A stretch of DNA of 64,000 nucleotides from Blakeslea trispora (lineage: Eukaryota > Mucoromycota > Mucoromycetes > Mucorales > Choanephoraceae): assembly GCA_025331445.1 (NCBI GenBank), contig JAIWNE010000107.1, positions 1-64,000 of the forward strand. Reading direction: 5' to 3'. Below the pieces are notes generated by a model, which did no database searches, was not told the DNA's origin, and was given only the letters and a program-made list of their open reading frames with translations. The stretch's first letter is position 1. Each line of letters begins with the position of its first letter. Made by a program: the position numbers and the translations under genes. This document shows positions 47,601-57,048 of the stretch, piece by piece.

Positions 47601-49248
47601 TCTTACTTTCAAAACGTCTTTTCGCATCCACTTCATTTACGCTCGTAAGGTCATCATATTGCAGAGGCAATCCACAAATCCCAATACGAAGGAAGTGCAT
47701 TATATCAGTACCCACACTGACATCAAAATCACAACTCAGATTCATAATTTCAAATTCATGAAAGACCGTTATCCCATTACAAGTGACATTCAATTGGCAG
47801 ATGCCGATTCGCTTAACAGATGTGTTTTCATCAGCCATTTTGATATTTTGAGTTCTCTCATTAGAAAGATCTTTAATTTTCAAATTGTGTCTTTTGCAGA
47901 AATTAAGACTGACTGAAGAAAAGTTGGCACCAGTGTCAAGGAAGGCACGAGTGAGAATGTTCTTTTCTACCGTAATGGGAAAGGTGTTGGAATCTGGTAC
48001 ATTTTTAAAGTCTCTAGTGACTATAGTATTTTTTGACTTACATGCGAGAGCCATTAAATTAACTCTGCTATTAATTTCCTCTTCATTATCAGAGACAATT
48101 GTTTGGGAAGAGCGTACAGCCATACGACTTACCTGTTGTCCCCTATCAAACGAATTTGATGAATTGCCCTGCTTAGCGTTTTTCAACTTTTCGCGGTATT
48201 CTTTGCAATGATGGCCCACGAACCATCTTTTGTTACAATGATAGCATATGCGTGGTTTTTTTTCTTCAGAAGAACTCATCGATTGCTTGTTCTTTTTTTT
48301 ATGAGGTTGATCGTCCTCAGTATGACTTCTCTTGGTAAGAGAGTAGGTCTCATCGTCACATGCAATGATCAGATCAATGATCTGTTGGATCGAAGATGGT
48401 AGTTGGCCACCTGTTACGGCGGGGAGAGAAGGTAAAATACTCTTTCTAACATCTTCGCGCAAGGAAGCAAGAGAACTAACAGCTAATTGCATGTTATCCT
48501 CAAAACCAGCTTCATGGCGCATCTTTTGATAGCGACTGGTATAGAGGCGGTTTGTTTCCCCTTTTCCTTGCGTTGTACGTCCAAGTTCTATCATTATCAT
48601 GAGCTTCCGAGTTGGAGTATCATATTGATCAAGGATCATATGGCGAGCCTCTTCCCAAGACAAATGTCTGTGAAGGACTTGGTCCTTAGCCCAAGCGATT
48701 TGCTCGAAATTGAGACACTGGGGTAGAAGTCTTTCCAAGTCGGTGTCCATCTCCAATTGATGTGCTATAAGCACGTTCTCAAATGCAACGCAGAAGTCAT
48801 TGGCATTATCGAACACCTCTCCACCTTTCTTCCAAGGTTTTTCACCAAGGATTTGCAAACAAGGGATCAAATTGGGAACCACAACACACTTGGTCTTCTT
48901 TGGTTCAGATACGATTACTGTTGCACCGCTTTTTACCGAATCCGAATCGGCAGGAGGAGCCACAAAAGAGTTCAAGTTTTCCTTGAAGTTGTTGATGATG
49001 GCTACTTGCTTTTTGTAAGCCTCATCAGCGATGGCATACTCAGGAGAATGAGGGTCGGCGGCACATTCAAGGAATTGATCATACAATTCCTCCTTCTTGT
49101 CCATCATTTTTTTCAAAATGTTTTGTGCCTTGGAGGTTCTGTTTTCAGCTGGTCTGCTTTGATATACCTCGTTGTTGCTGCTGGTTTCGACACCTTCCAT
49201 ATGGTCGGTATCTTGCATGTTATTTTCTCCATGGGTAGATGTTGACAT
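44657..49248 (-). pseudogene. Ty3-3 Gag-Pol polyprotein gene
   Basis: The ATG at 49248 (MSTSTHGENN) opens one gag-pol ORF. Gag has a coiled N-terminus and the knuckle CYHCNKRWFVGHHC. Protease is intact (AFLDTGANFSSVS). RT has the FVDDIVIKSD site, RNase H has IATDTSDTGIGIVLFQ and FTDHKALTYL. Integrase HHCC is HEHVKGHFGSDAI...CIPCQMY, with Asp in VMMDIATKF. A one-base loss at the second catalytic block (SDNGTEF, about 45600) shifts the frame, so translation ends in a false tail at 45589. The Glu block (RADGAVERQ) follows in the next frame. A TAG lies at 45325-45323. The C-terminal chromodomain is intact (FLVRWEGEDSSLDEWV). Two lesions make it defective. Confidence 0.9.
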
Positions 49249-49284
49249 GTTGACAATTGTGAGATCAGAATTCAAAAAGTAAAA
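49249..49284 (-). promoter_or_regulatory. Ty3-3 leader with candidate self-priming sites
   Basis: 36 bases between LTR and ATG, no tRNA-type primer site. TACTTTTTGA (49281-49272 on -) starts three bases from the LTR and is complementary to TCAAAAAGTA in the 3' LTR (44433-44424; one mismatch in the 5' LTR). TCACAATTGTC (49262-49252) is complementary to GACAATTGTGA in the LTR, 28 bases after a TATA box. Confidence 0.4.
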
Positions 49285-49942
49285 TGTTGTATCCTGTGTG
49301 ATTGTTCTAATAAAGACTATCTGTAAGTACTTTTGGAGACTTTTGTATAGCTTTATTAAACTTCAAGAGTAGAAGAAGGTCTTAATAATACATAGGGATC
49401 GCTATACTAATATATTTTGTTATAATCCAATAAATCACAATGAAATAAATCCAAGGAATTAACCAGACTAAAGATAATGTTTTATTTACTTCAAAATTGA
49501 TGTGCTATTTATACTTTTCATGAAGATGATATTTCAACTGAGATTGTAAAACTTTTCTAGAGGCTTGTAGATGATTATGATAATAACAACGAATCGGATG
49601 AGAGATGAATGATGACAGTCTTGTAAAGAAGAATTACTAAAATAGAATGATTGGCCATCTGTACCTTAAACCCAGTAACTGGTAAATTATTGGCAAGATG
49701 TCAGTCCTGACCTTGAATGAAGGTTTATCCGAATTGAATGTCAAATGAAACAAGCTGAAGTCGAATTAGAGAATGGTTGTGGATTCATAAGTGGCTAAAT
49801 ACTTGATCCGTACTGTATGAATACAACATATTTCACAATTGTCTATACATGGATGTTCGTGTTACTTTATACATCAGTATAACTATAGAGTTACAAGTCA
49901 GATTTGATTAGGTATAGGATGCTATAGTCTCATTCTATAACA
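49285..49942 (-). repeat. 5' LTR of Ty3-3, interrupted
   Basis: The same 242-bp LTR with 416 extra bases: a 411-bp solo LTR plus a TATTT duplicate. The interruption falls close to the presumed transcription start. Confidence 0.92.
49418..49828. repeat. Solo LTR nested in the Ty3-3 5' LTR
   Basis: 411 bp, TGTTATAATCC...AATACAACA, flanked by TATTT at 49413-49417 and 49829-49833. Only its first and last bases resemble the solo LTR at 32662-33086. Confidence 0.9.
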
Positions 49943-52112
49943 CCATTTACCTTTGTTGAGAGTAAAGAATTCCGAACCTTGTTGCGAATGTGCAGAGAAA
50001 CTACTAGTGAGAAAGATGTTCAAATGGTGTCAACAAATAATTTGAAAAGAGATATTGAGCAATACTATCATGACACCAAAAGCAAAATTGTCGCCTTTTT
50101 GTCTCAACAAGAACACATTTCGTTCACCTGTGATGTTTGGACCTCAACAACCCAAGTGAATTTTCTTGGTGTTATTGCTCATTTCATTTATTCAAACTGG
50201 GAGCCTAAACAAGTGGTTATTGGCTTTAAGGAGCTAAATAGCAAACATAATGGTAAGTTGTTAGTAGATTTCATGCATAAACTCTTGTTAACATGATATC
50301 ATTAGGTGAATATCTTGCTGAAGTCTTTATTAAGGTACTAAAAGACTTCCACGTTGACAAAAGACTCTTCTGTATCACTACCGACAATGGATCCAACATG
50401 GGCAAAACGATGGATGTAATAAGCAAGCTGACCAGTGGTGAATTTGATAGACAAGAAAACTGGATATCTTGCATTGGTCATGTCATCAATCTCAGTTGTC
50501 AACAGCTGCTGAACAAAGGGCTAAAAGTTGAAGCCCCCAATAGTGATACCAGTGTCTACAATGTTGCAGAATTGATTGATGCTGATTCATCCAATGCTTT
50601 TCTGTTCAATCCTATCATCAAATTAAGAAAAGGCATCGTCAAAATAAGGTATATGACTATATATTTACTTCTCTTCTGTTTATCTTTTTCCTAACTTGTC
50701 ATCTATGAAGAGCTTCACACAATCTAGGTCGATTGTATGAAGAAGCTTGTGACGTTCTGGGTCTTAAGTATCAGAAACTCGTAGTCGATGTGCGTACTCG
50801 TTAGAATTCAACAAAACAAATGATAGGCGTTGGATTGAAGATGAAAGCCGCATACAACCGAACCTGTGCAAGAGCCCCTCAAAACGCTGGTATAAGCCAA
50901 TTTGAATTGAATGACGAAGAAGTAACCTACTTGGAAAAAATCTTTCAACTTTTGGGCCCCTTTGAGCAAGCTACTCTCTGGGCGTCCGCTCAAAGGTAAG
51001 AATGCATACAACAATCAGGCTACTGAATGTACTGCTGAACAAGCCCTTTTAAATCTTATAGATATCCTACCGTCAACAAAGCTGCCATGTTGTACAACGA
51101 ACTTCTTGATCATTTAGACAGTGTATTAGTAGGAAATTACCCTTCAGCCTCCATTCATCCTTTGCTAGTTGAAGATATTGTTGAACGAATAGAATCAGCC
51201 ATAAACATCGAACACTTCAACATCCTTACAAAGAGATTATTGATCGTTACTTTTGAAGTACAAAAGAAGCTGATCAAATATTACACTGATACAGACAATA
51301 CAAGCGTCTATTCTATTGCAACAGCAATGGACCCAGCAGTAAAGTTTGGCCTGTGGAATATCGATGGTGGTTAGGGTGATTTCGGCACTCACTGTGAGTT
51401 TTTAGTCAAGCAAGAATGGCTGAAAAACTTTAAGAATGATAGCAGTATCAGCTCAAGAGCAGACCAAGTGCAAATACAATCAAAAAAAGTTCCTCAACAA
51501 AACAAAAAACTCTTTGGCTCGATGATGCGGAAGATAGCCCAAACGTCTTTTGCAAACGCGCTGTCAATTGATGAATTAGACCAGTATGTGCAAGTGGGAC
51601 CTGTACAAGAACCTCCATCAATAATTGCAGCTGATACCAAAGGTAAAGCAGAGGAGACTGTCAGTGACTATATGACAGATGCTGAAGTCCAACGCTTTCT
51701 TACAGATATAAGGGAAAAAACAAATGAAAATGATGAAACTGAAGAAAAAATAGAAGAAGATTTATTGCCATCAAATGACACTCATACAAAGTGAGACAAT
51801 CTCAATTCAAACATTTTGCAGATCTGGAAGACCTACTCGTTACCAAAAAGTGAAGGTGGATAATATCCTGCTCTGTCAGCAATGGCAAAAAAAAATCTCT
51901 CTATTCCAGCCACATCAACGCCTTGTGAGCGCCTTTTTTCCCGAGCGAAGCGCATCACTACCATTGCAAGAGCTAAGCTTGGGGCAAGAACAACTAAGAC
52001 ATTAGTCCTGTCAAGTTACTGGTCTCAAGATATACAACACCTGCACAAGATCTAGTTTTTTTTTCTTTTTCGCAAATCACATACAGTGCTTCGGGTCTTA
52101 AACCTGGAAAAC

Positions 52113-52881
52113 TGTAACACCTTCTCTGGGTGACTGGCTATTTTTTCTTTTTTATAAATATCTCCTTTTTTTCTCTCTCAATAAAAAAATCAGCTTCGTT
52201 CTCATCTATTCTATTTCTACCTAACTTATCCCATACGGATCTTTTTGTCCTTCGAGACTTTATTTTTTTTCTTTCCTTACATTTTCTTTGTATTTTTTCT
52301 TTTCCTTGTATTTTTCTTTTCTTTGTATTTTCTTCAATTACTACACGATAAACTAAACAAGTCTGCCATATAAGACTACCATAGTTAACCTTCGAATAAA
52401 CAAGTCTATCAGATTAACATATTCGATTTCACTTTTCGTTACCCAAACTAAACAAGTCTGCCATATAAGACTACCATAGTTTATTGAACTACCAAGTCCT
52501 TTAGGATTAATCAGTTCTCTTCACCTTTTATATTACTAACAACTAAACAAGTCTGCCATATAAGATTATCATAGTTATTGAATTACCAAGTCCATTAGGA
52601 TTGAACAATTCTTCTTATTTTTCATATTTATACAACTAAACAAGTCTGCTTCTAAGACTACCATAGTTCCTGAATAACCAAGTCCAATAGGATTGAACTG
52701 TTCTTTTTACCTTTCTCTTACTTTTCCTCATAAAAACTAAACAAGTCTACCATTAAAGACTATCATAGTTATTACTTATATCTGAATAACCAAGTCGTTA
52801 AGATTAACACATTCATATACTCTCTAAAGAAAACTATATTTATTCCTTTTAAAACCCCTTCTCTCGTACAACAACATTACA
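52113..52881 (+). repeat. 5' LTR of Ty3-4 with internal repeat modules
   Basis: 769 bp. From 52340 to 52800 two modules alternate with a spacing near 95 bp: CTAAACAAGTCTGCCATATA with AGACTA(C/T)CATAGTT, and a second with ACCAAGTC(C/G)...AGGATT. The first can form small AGTCT/AGACT hairpins. Five rounds are visible. Confidence 0.93.
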
Positions 52882-52883
52882 TT

Positions 52884-52896
52884 TGGTGCTCATTAC
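52884..52896 (+). promoter_or_regulatory. tRNA-type primer binding site of Ty3-4
   Basis: TGGTGCTCATTAC begins two bases after the 5' LTR. TGG complements a tRNA CCA tail, so the primer tRNA should end GTAATGAGCACCA; I cannot assign the isoacceptor. The gag ATG follows 20 bases later. Confidence 0.65.
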
Positions 52897-52915
52897 AGGG
52901 GGCGAATAAAGACAA

Positions 52916-54007
52916 ATGACTCAAGATCCATTCAGAAGACGATCATCCGCATTTACGGAACATACTGTGTTGGCTGTACCTAGACCATCCTTAGTATCTG
53001 AACCTCCAATAGAAATTTATCCCTTTCAAGGATCTGAAGAGGATAACTTTCCTGCCTTCAAAACTGCTCTTCTTGATCTAATTGATTACTACGATATAAT
53101 TGACGGAGAAAAAAGAATCAAGACTCTAAAATGTTATCTAAAGGGTAGCGCTCGAAGAGAGTTTGACAAAAAGGTCTCTGAAAATCCTAGCATTACTTTT
53201 GACGCCTTGTTACTTGCTATGGAAAAATATTACCATAATGATAAAGTACAACAAAAATACCGAGAAGATTTCGAGAACTTATACCAATATGATGATGAAT
53301 CACCTCGTGCTTACTTGGATCGTCTACAAGAAGCTGCCAATATTGCACAAATCACAGACAAATATACCATCTACAGTCGCTTTCGACATGGATTGTTGCC
53401 TAGAATAAGAGACCACTGTCTTAAACTTGGAGCTGAATCACACGAAGATTTCAAGAAACTAGCTAATGGTTACTGGCGAATTAATAAACCCAAACCAGAA
53501 ATCGATGCTGAAAAACCTATACCTCGAAATGCGTCATTTAACATTCAAGAACTTAAATGGATGATGGAAGATGTCTTTGACAAAAAAATCAAGGAGGAAC
53601 TCAAAAGAAGCAATCAAGGTTATCGACCTAACAACTACAACAACAACAATTATAATTATCGCAACAACCGAACTAACGGTTATGAACCCAATCCACGTCA
53701 AAACAATCCATATGCTAATCAATCCAATTTCACCAACATGAACGCAAATCGACCTATGAATAACAATTATAATAATGGATACTACAATAATTATCGTTCA
53801 ACAAATGATGCACAAAATCAATATCGCTCGTCTGATAATAGGAACAATACTTATCACAACAATTATCATAATAATCAATATCCTAATAATTATAATAATC
53901 GTCAAGTTTCACCTAACAACCGAGTCAATAATGTCAATAACCATAATCTGCAACAGTATGGACAACAACAAGTTAATACTGAAAATGCCAATCAGCCAAA
54001 AAACTAG
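52916..54007 (+). CDS. Ty3-4 Gag (363 residues)
   Basis: The ATG at 52916 (MTQDPFRRRSS) is the first after the primer site. The capsid-like region runs from about residue 35 to 185 (IYPFQGSEEDNFPAFKTALL, LDRLQEAANIAQITDKYTIY, SRFRHGLLPRIRDHCLKLGA). The C-terminal third is very rich in Asn, Tyr and Arg (NYNNNNYNYRNN), replacing the usual zinc knuckle as probable RNA-binding part. The stop TAG at 54005 directly abuts the AAAAAAC heptamer of the frameshift signal. The protein would form the retrotransposon particle in the cytoplasm. Confidence 0.88.
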   Translation: MTQDPFRRRSSAFTEHTVLAVPRPSLVSEPPIEIYPFQGSEEDNFPAFKTALLDLIDYYDIIDGEKRIKTLKCYLKGSARREFDKKVSENPSITFDALLLAMEKYYHNDKVQQKYREDFENLYQYDDESPRAYLDRLQEAANIAQITDKYTIYSRFRHGLLPRIRDHCLKLGAESHEDFKKLANGYWRINKPKPEIDAEKPIPRNASFNIQELKWMMEDVFDKKIKEELKRSNQGYRPNNYNNNNYNYRNNRTNGYEPNPRQNNPYANQSNFTNMNANRPMNNNYNNGYYNNYRSTNDAQNQYRSSDNRNNTYHNNYHNNQYPNNYNNRQVSPNNRVNNVNNHNLQQYGQQQVNTENANQPKN

Positions 54008-54035
54008 AAGGGGTAAATGATATTAGGCATTTACC
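53998..54035 (+). promoter_or_regulatory. -1 programmed frameshift signal between gag and pol (Ty3-4)
   Basis: The slippery heptamer A AAA AAC (53998-54004) is in the gag frame and is followed at once by the gag stop TAG. Seven bases later a perfect 8-bp hairpin GGTAAATG (54012-54019) / CATTTACC (54028-54035) with an eight-base loop begins. After a -1 slip the reading frame is open to 56925. Ty3-2 shows the same layout at 36606-36644. Confidence 0.87.
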
Positions 54036-56925
54036 ACCTCCATCCAAAAACCCTGATGATCCATTGCTTCCGATGGTTAAGAACAAAATCTCAAAACCCT
54101 CTAAAACCAAACCCTATGAAAAACCTGAAAAACCTGAAAAACCTGAAAAACTTGAAAAACCTGAAAAACAAGAGAAAATCACTATAACTCTAAAGAAAAA
54201 CCAAAAAGCTCCTAAGATATCTACCATAGATGCCCATATGGAAACTCCGGAACCAGATAAACCACTCACCAAAGAAAAAGCTCACAGAATAACCACTAAA
54301 CAAAGAATAGACAATTCCAACTATGACATACTCAAAGATATTCTACCTCGTCAAGCAGATATATCTTTTGAACAATTGTTTGTACTTGTTCCTGGTCTTC
54401 AACAACTATTCAACCAAAGTCTAAGAAAAATTGCTCATTTTATTGTGTCCCAACAACCAATCAATCAATCTCTGATGTATTACGGTGATGAAGATTCTAC
54501 TACGGGTGCTTATTGCAATTTGACCATCAATAATGTTGTAATTACGTCCCTTATTGATTGCGGAGCGTCTAGGACTATTATGTCAGAAAAACTCGCAAGG
54601 ACTCTTGGATTTGAAATTGATGCCCCTTCACACACTTCGTTCACCTTGGGAAACAATACTAGTTATGCTTCCTTAGGAGTTATATACGATGTACCTATTG
54701 CTGTCGGTAAAGTCGTTATTCCAATAACGGTGGAAGTACTCCCCTCTGTTCCCTATGATTTGGTCATAGGTAATAACTGGTTGATCAGATCAAAAGCTGT
54801 CTTGTCCTACAATTTGTCCCAGATGAAGTTAACCTACAAAAAACAAGAAGCAATTGTTGACGTACACTTCTACAAGCCCAATGAAACTGAATCAAGAGTT
54901 GTTAGTCTCAATAACATTTTACCATACTTACAACCAGTATATGAAGAAGTTAGAGAACCATTAAATGAAGAAGACAGTGATACAGAAGACACAGACGATG
55001 CAGAAGTAAGTAGTGCTGAAGAATCAGAAGAAGGTGACGACGATAGCCAAGAAGAACCCATACCAAAAACCATCAATACTGAAAACCAACTACAAAATGA
55101 TTTTTACTGCTTCACCTCCAAAGAAGATAATCGGTTCAAAGTACAAGAAAACGAAATCATGATAACTGACGGCCCTCCGGTCATCATACCTGCTCGTTCT
55201 TCCCTACCCTTATCATTGAACTTAAAAGCCTCCAAAACTCATCGCTTAGTCGAAATAAATTCTACCTTTGAACAATATTTACATTTGGAACAATCATTAA
55301 TCCATCATAAAGATTATAAATACCGAAGTCAAATCATAAATGTCTCTGATGAACCCATCACGTTACTGGAAAAAACCTCTCTCGCGTATATTGAAGATGT
55401 AGACCATGTGGGAACTACCAGCTATGAAGTTAATGCTGATTTCTTTTCCTTTTTGAATGATGAAGATGGCCCTATAAAACCACATGTATCTCTTAGTGAT
55501 GATCAACTGTCAAAAATTCATCATGGAGAGATAAATGCTCAATTCAAACAGAAATTCCTCGACTTGATCTCCAAGTATCAAGATATTTTTGATTGGGATG
55601 AAACCAAAATGGGAAAAACGAACATCTTAAAACATCACATCATCACCACTGACGAAGTACCGCTACGCACTCGACCTTATCGTATTTCTCCAGAAGAAAG
55701 CAAGCATCTGAAAGCTGAACTAGAGAAATACTGCACCTTAGGTATCATACAACCATCATCATCCCCATATGCTGCTCCTATTATTTTGATCAAGAAGAAA
55801 ACCGGTGATTACCGTTTAGTTGTTGATTATCGAGCGTTGAACGCTAAAACTAAAAAAGATTGTTATCCTATACCACGTGTTGATGAAATGCTCGAAGCAG
55901 TGAACGATGGACAAGTATTTTCGGCCTTAGACATGAAAAATGCTTTTCATCAGATACCAATGGATGATGACTCAATTGATAAGACTGCGTTTGTAACTAA
56001 ATTCGGTACCTTCTCGTACAAAATGATGCCTATGGGTCTTACAAATTCTCCTTCTACCTTCCAGCGATTGATCGACACTTGTTATCAAGCTCTGTTAAAC
56101 AAGTGCGTTGTTGCGTATCTCGATGATTTGAACGTTTTCTCCAAGACCCCAGAACAACACTTGCGTGATCTTGAAAGTGTGTTTAAATGCACAGCAAAGG
56201 CCAAACTAGTCCTCAACATTGATAAATGTAATTTCTTCAAGGAAAGTCTGGAATTCCTAGGCCATGTTGTTACTAAAGAAGGTATCAAGGCTGATCCAAA
56301 GAAGATCGAAAAGATCAAAAACTTTCCTCGCCCTACGACAGTTACACAAGTCAAAAGCTTTGTGGCACTAGCCTCATATTATAGAAAATTTGTACCTAAA
56401 TTTGCTGCCATTGCTAGACCATTACATGATCTTACAAAAACTAAACCAGGATCCAACAACGAATGGAATGAAAAAGCAACCGAAGCCTTTGAAAAACTTA
56501 AACAAGTGCTAACTACACCTCCTGTTCTCATTCGTCCTGATTTCTCCAAGCCATTCATCTTGATGACGGATGCCTCTTATCAAGGATTAGGTGCCGTTTT
56601 AGCACAAATGGGCGACGATGGCAAGGAACATGTGATCTTATACCTGAGCCGAGGTCTAAAAGGAGGTGAAGTCAATTATGGAGTTAGCAAACTCGAGTGT
56701 CTCGCAGTCTGCTGGGCAGTTTCCCAATTACGCCCATACTTATTAGGCAGTCGTACTACTATTTATACCGATCACTCGAGCATCAAAGGTCTTTTGAATG
56801 CCCCACAACCAGTTGGTATAATTGCAAGATGGCAAGCCATATTAAGCGAATATGATTTCGAAGTGAAATATCGTCCTGGCAAATCCAATAGTAATGCTGA
56901 CTTCCTCAGTCGCCTAGGCTACTAA
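54004..56925 (+). CDS. Ty3-4 Pol: protease, reverse transcriptase, RNase H (made by -1 frameshift)
   Basis: The frame is open from the slip site (K-K-LEGVNDIRHLPPP) to TAA at 56925, so no own start codon is needed; ATG 54073 is possible but weak. A PEKPEKPEKLEK repeat is followed by the protease (SLIDCGASRTIMS, then VPYDLVIGNNW). An acidic spacer of about 60 residues precedes RT with RPYRISPEESKHLKAELEKY, GDYRLVVDYRALNAKT, MPMGLTNSPSTFQRLID and the active site YLDDLNVF. RNase H follows (LMTDASYQGLGAVLAQ, YTDHSSIKGLL). The frame ends YRPGKSNSNADFLSRLGY, the normal RNase H end, so integrase is not part of this product. Confidence 0.9.
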   Translation, partial: LEGVNDIRHLPPPSKNPDDPLLPMVKNKISKPSKTKPYEKPEKPEKPEKLEKPEKQEKITITLKKNQKAPKISTIDAHMETPEPDKPLTKEKAHRITTKQRIDNSNYDILKDILPRQADISFEQLFVLVPGLQQLFNQSLRKIAHFIVSQQPINQSLMYYGDEDSTTGAYCNLTINNVVITSLIDCGASRTIMSEKLARTLGFEIDAPSHTSFTLGNNTSYASLGVIYDVPIAVGKVVIPITVEVLPSVPYDLVIGNNWLIRSKAVLSYNLSQMKLTYKKQEAIVDVHFYKPNETESRVVSLNNILPYLQPVYEEVREPLNEEDSDTEDTDDAEVSSAEESEEGDDDSQEEPIPKTINTENQLQNDFYCFTSKEDNRFKVQENEIMITDGPPVIIPARSSLPLSLNLKASKTHRLVEINSTFEQYLHLEQSLIHHKDYKYRSQIINVSDEPITLLEKTSLAYIEDVDHVGTTSYEVNADFFSFLNDEDGPIKPHVSLSDDQLSKIHHGEINAQFKQKFLDLISKYQDIFDWDETKMGKTNILKHHIITTDEVPLRTRPYRISPEESKHLKAELEKYCTLGIIQPSSSPYAAPIILIKKKTGDYRLVVDYRALNAKTKKDCYPIPRVDEMLEAVNDGQVFSALDMKNAFHQIPMDDDSIDKTAFVTKFGTFSYKMMPMGLTNSPSTFQRLIDTCYQALLNKCVVAYLDDLNVFSKTPEQHLRDLESVFKCTAKAKLVLNIDKCNFFKESLEFLGHVVTKEGIKADPKKIEKIKNFPRPTTVTQVKSFVALASYYRKFVPKFAAIARPLHDLTKTKPGSNNEWNEKATEAFEKLKQVLTTPPVLIRPDFSKPFILMTDASYQGLGAVLAQMGDDGKEHVILYLSRGLKGGEVNYGVSKLECLAVCWAVSQLRPYLLGSRTTIYTDHSSIKGLLNAPQPVGIIARWQAILSEYDFEVKYRPGKSNSNADFLSRLGY

Positions 56926-56928
56926 AAA

Positions 56929-57040
56929 AGATTAGACCGCAAAAGTCTTTAAACTAAGATCAGACCGCAAAAGTCTTTAAACTAAGATCAGACCGTGAAC
57001 GTCTATAAACTACACTTTGACCGAAATTGTCAAGAAACTA
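56929..57040 (+). repeat. Four-unit 28-bp tandem array between pol and integrase (Ty3-4)
   Basis: Four exact 28-bp periods starting three bases past the pol stop. The core is AGACCGCAAAAGTCT then TTAAACTA; unit 4 has TTTGACC...TTGTCAA. AGAC/GTCT in units 1-2 and TTGAC/GTCAA in unit 4 can pair, closing bases changing together. Since 28 is not a multiple of 3, the TAA falls in different frames. Confidence 0.9.
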
Positions 57041-57048
57041 GATTATTC

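Larger units (their letters stand above)
44381..49942 (-). mobile_element. Ty3-3: Ty3 chromovirus-like retrotransposon
   Basis: LTRs are 44381-44622 (242 bp) and 49285-49942 (242 bp plus a nested solo LTR), TGTTGTATCC...CTATAACA on +. The target duplication is CCATT (44376-44380, 49943-49947). The two LTRs differ at about five places, so the insertion is older than Ty3-1. A purine tract (GGGAGGGGATAA on -) precedes the 3' LTR. It interrupts exon 2 of the hAT transposase. Confidence 0.94.
43665..52055 (+). pseudogene. hAT transposase gene, split by Ty3-3
   Basis: Exons 43665-44142, 44203-44380 joined to 49948-50252, 50306-50648, 50711-50995 and 51062-52055. Introns are short GT-AG (44143-44202, 50253-50305, 50649-50710, 50996-51061). 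Recognised hAT blocks: SFTCDVWTSTTQVNFLGV, FCITTDNGSNMGK, NWISCIGHVINLSCQQLL, and the C-terminal dimerisation region LSIPATSTPCERLFSRAKR. Ty3-3 interrupts exon 2 at LPF/TFVE. Other defects are in-frame stops: TAG at 50802-50804 where hAT proteins have Trp (R-W-NST), TAG at 51372-51374, TGA at 51792-51794 and TAA near 51870. The N-terminus has no clear BED finger. Dead as read. Confidence 0.87.

Noticed and set aside
52130..52351. F/S-rich ORF repeated at 59020-59241
   Set aside because: It is the pyrimidine-rich part of the Ty3-4 LTR, present in both copies, not a gene.
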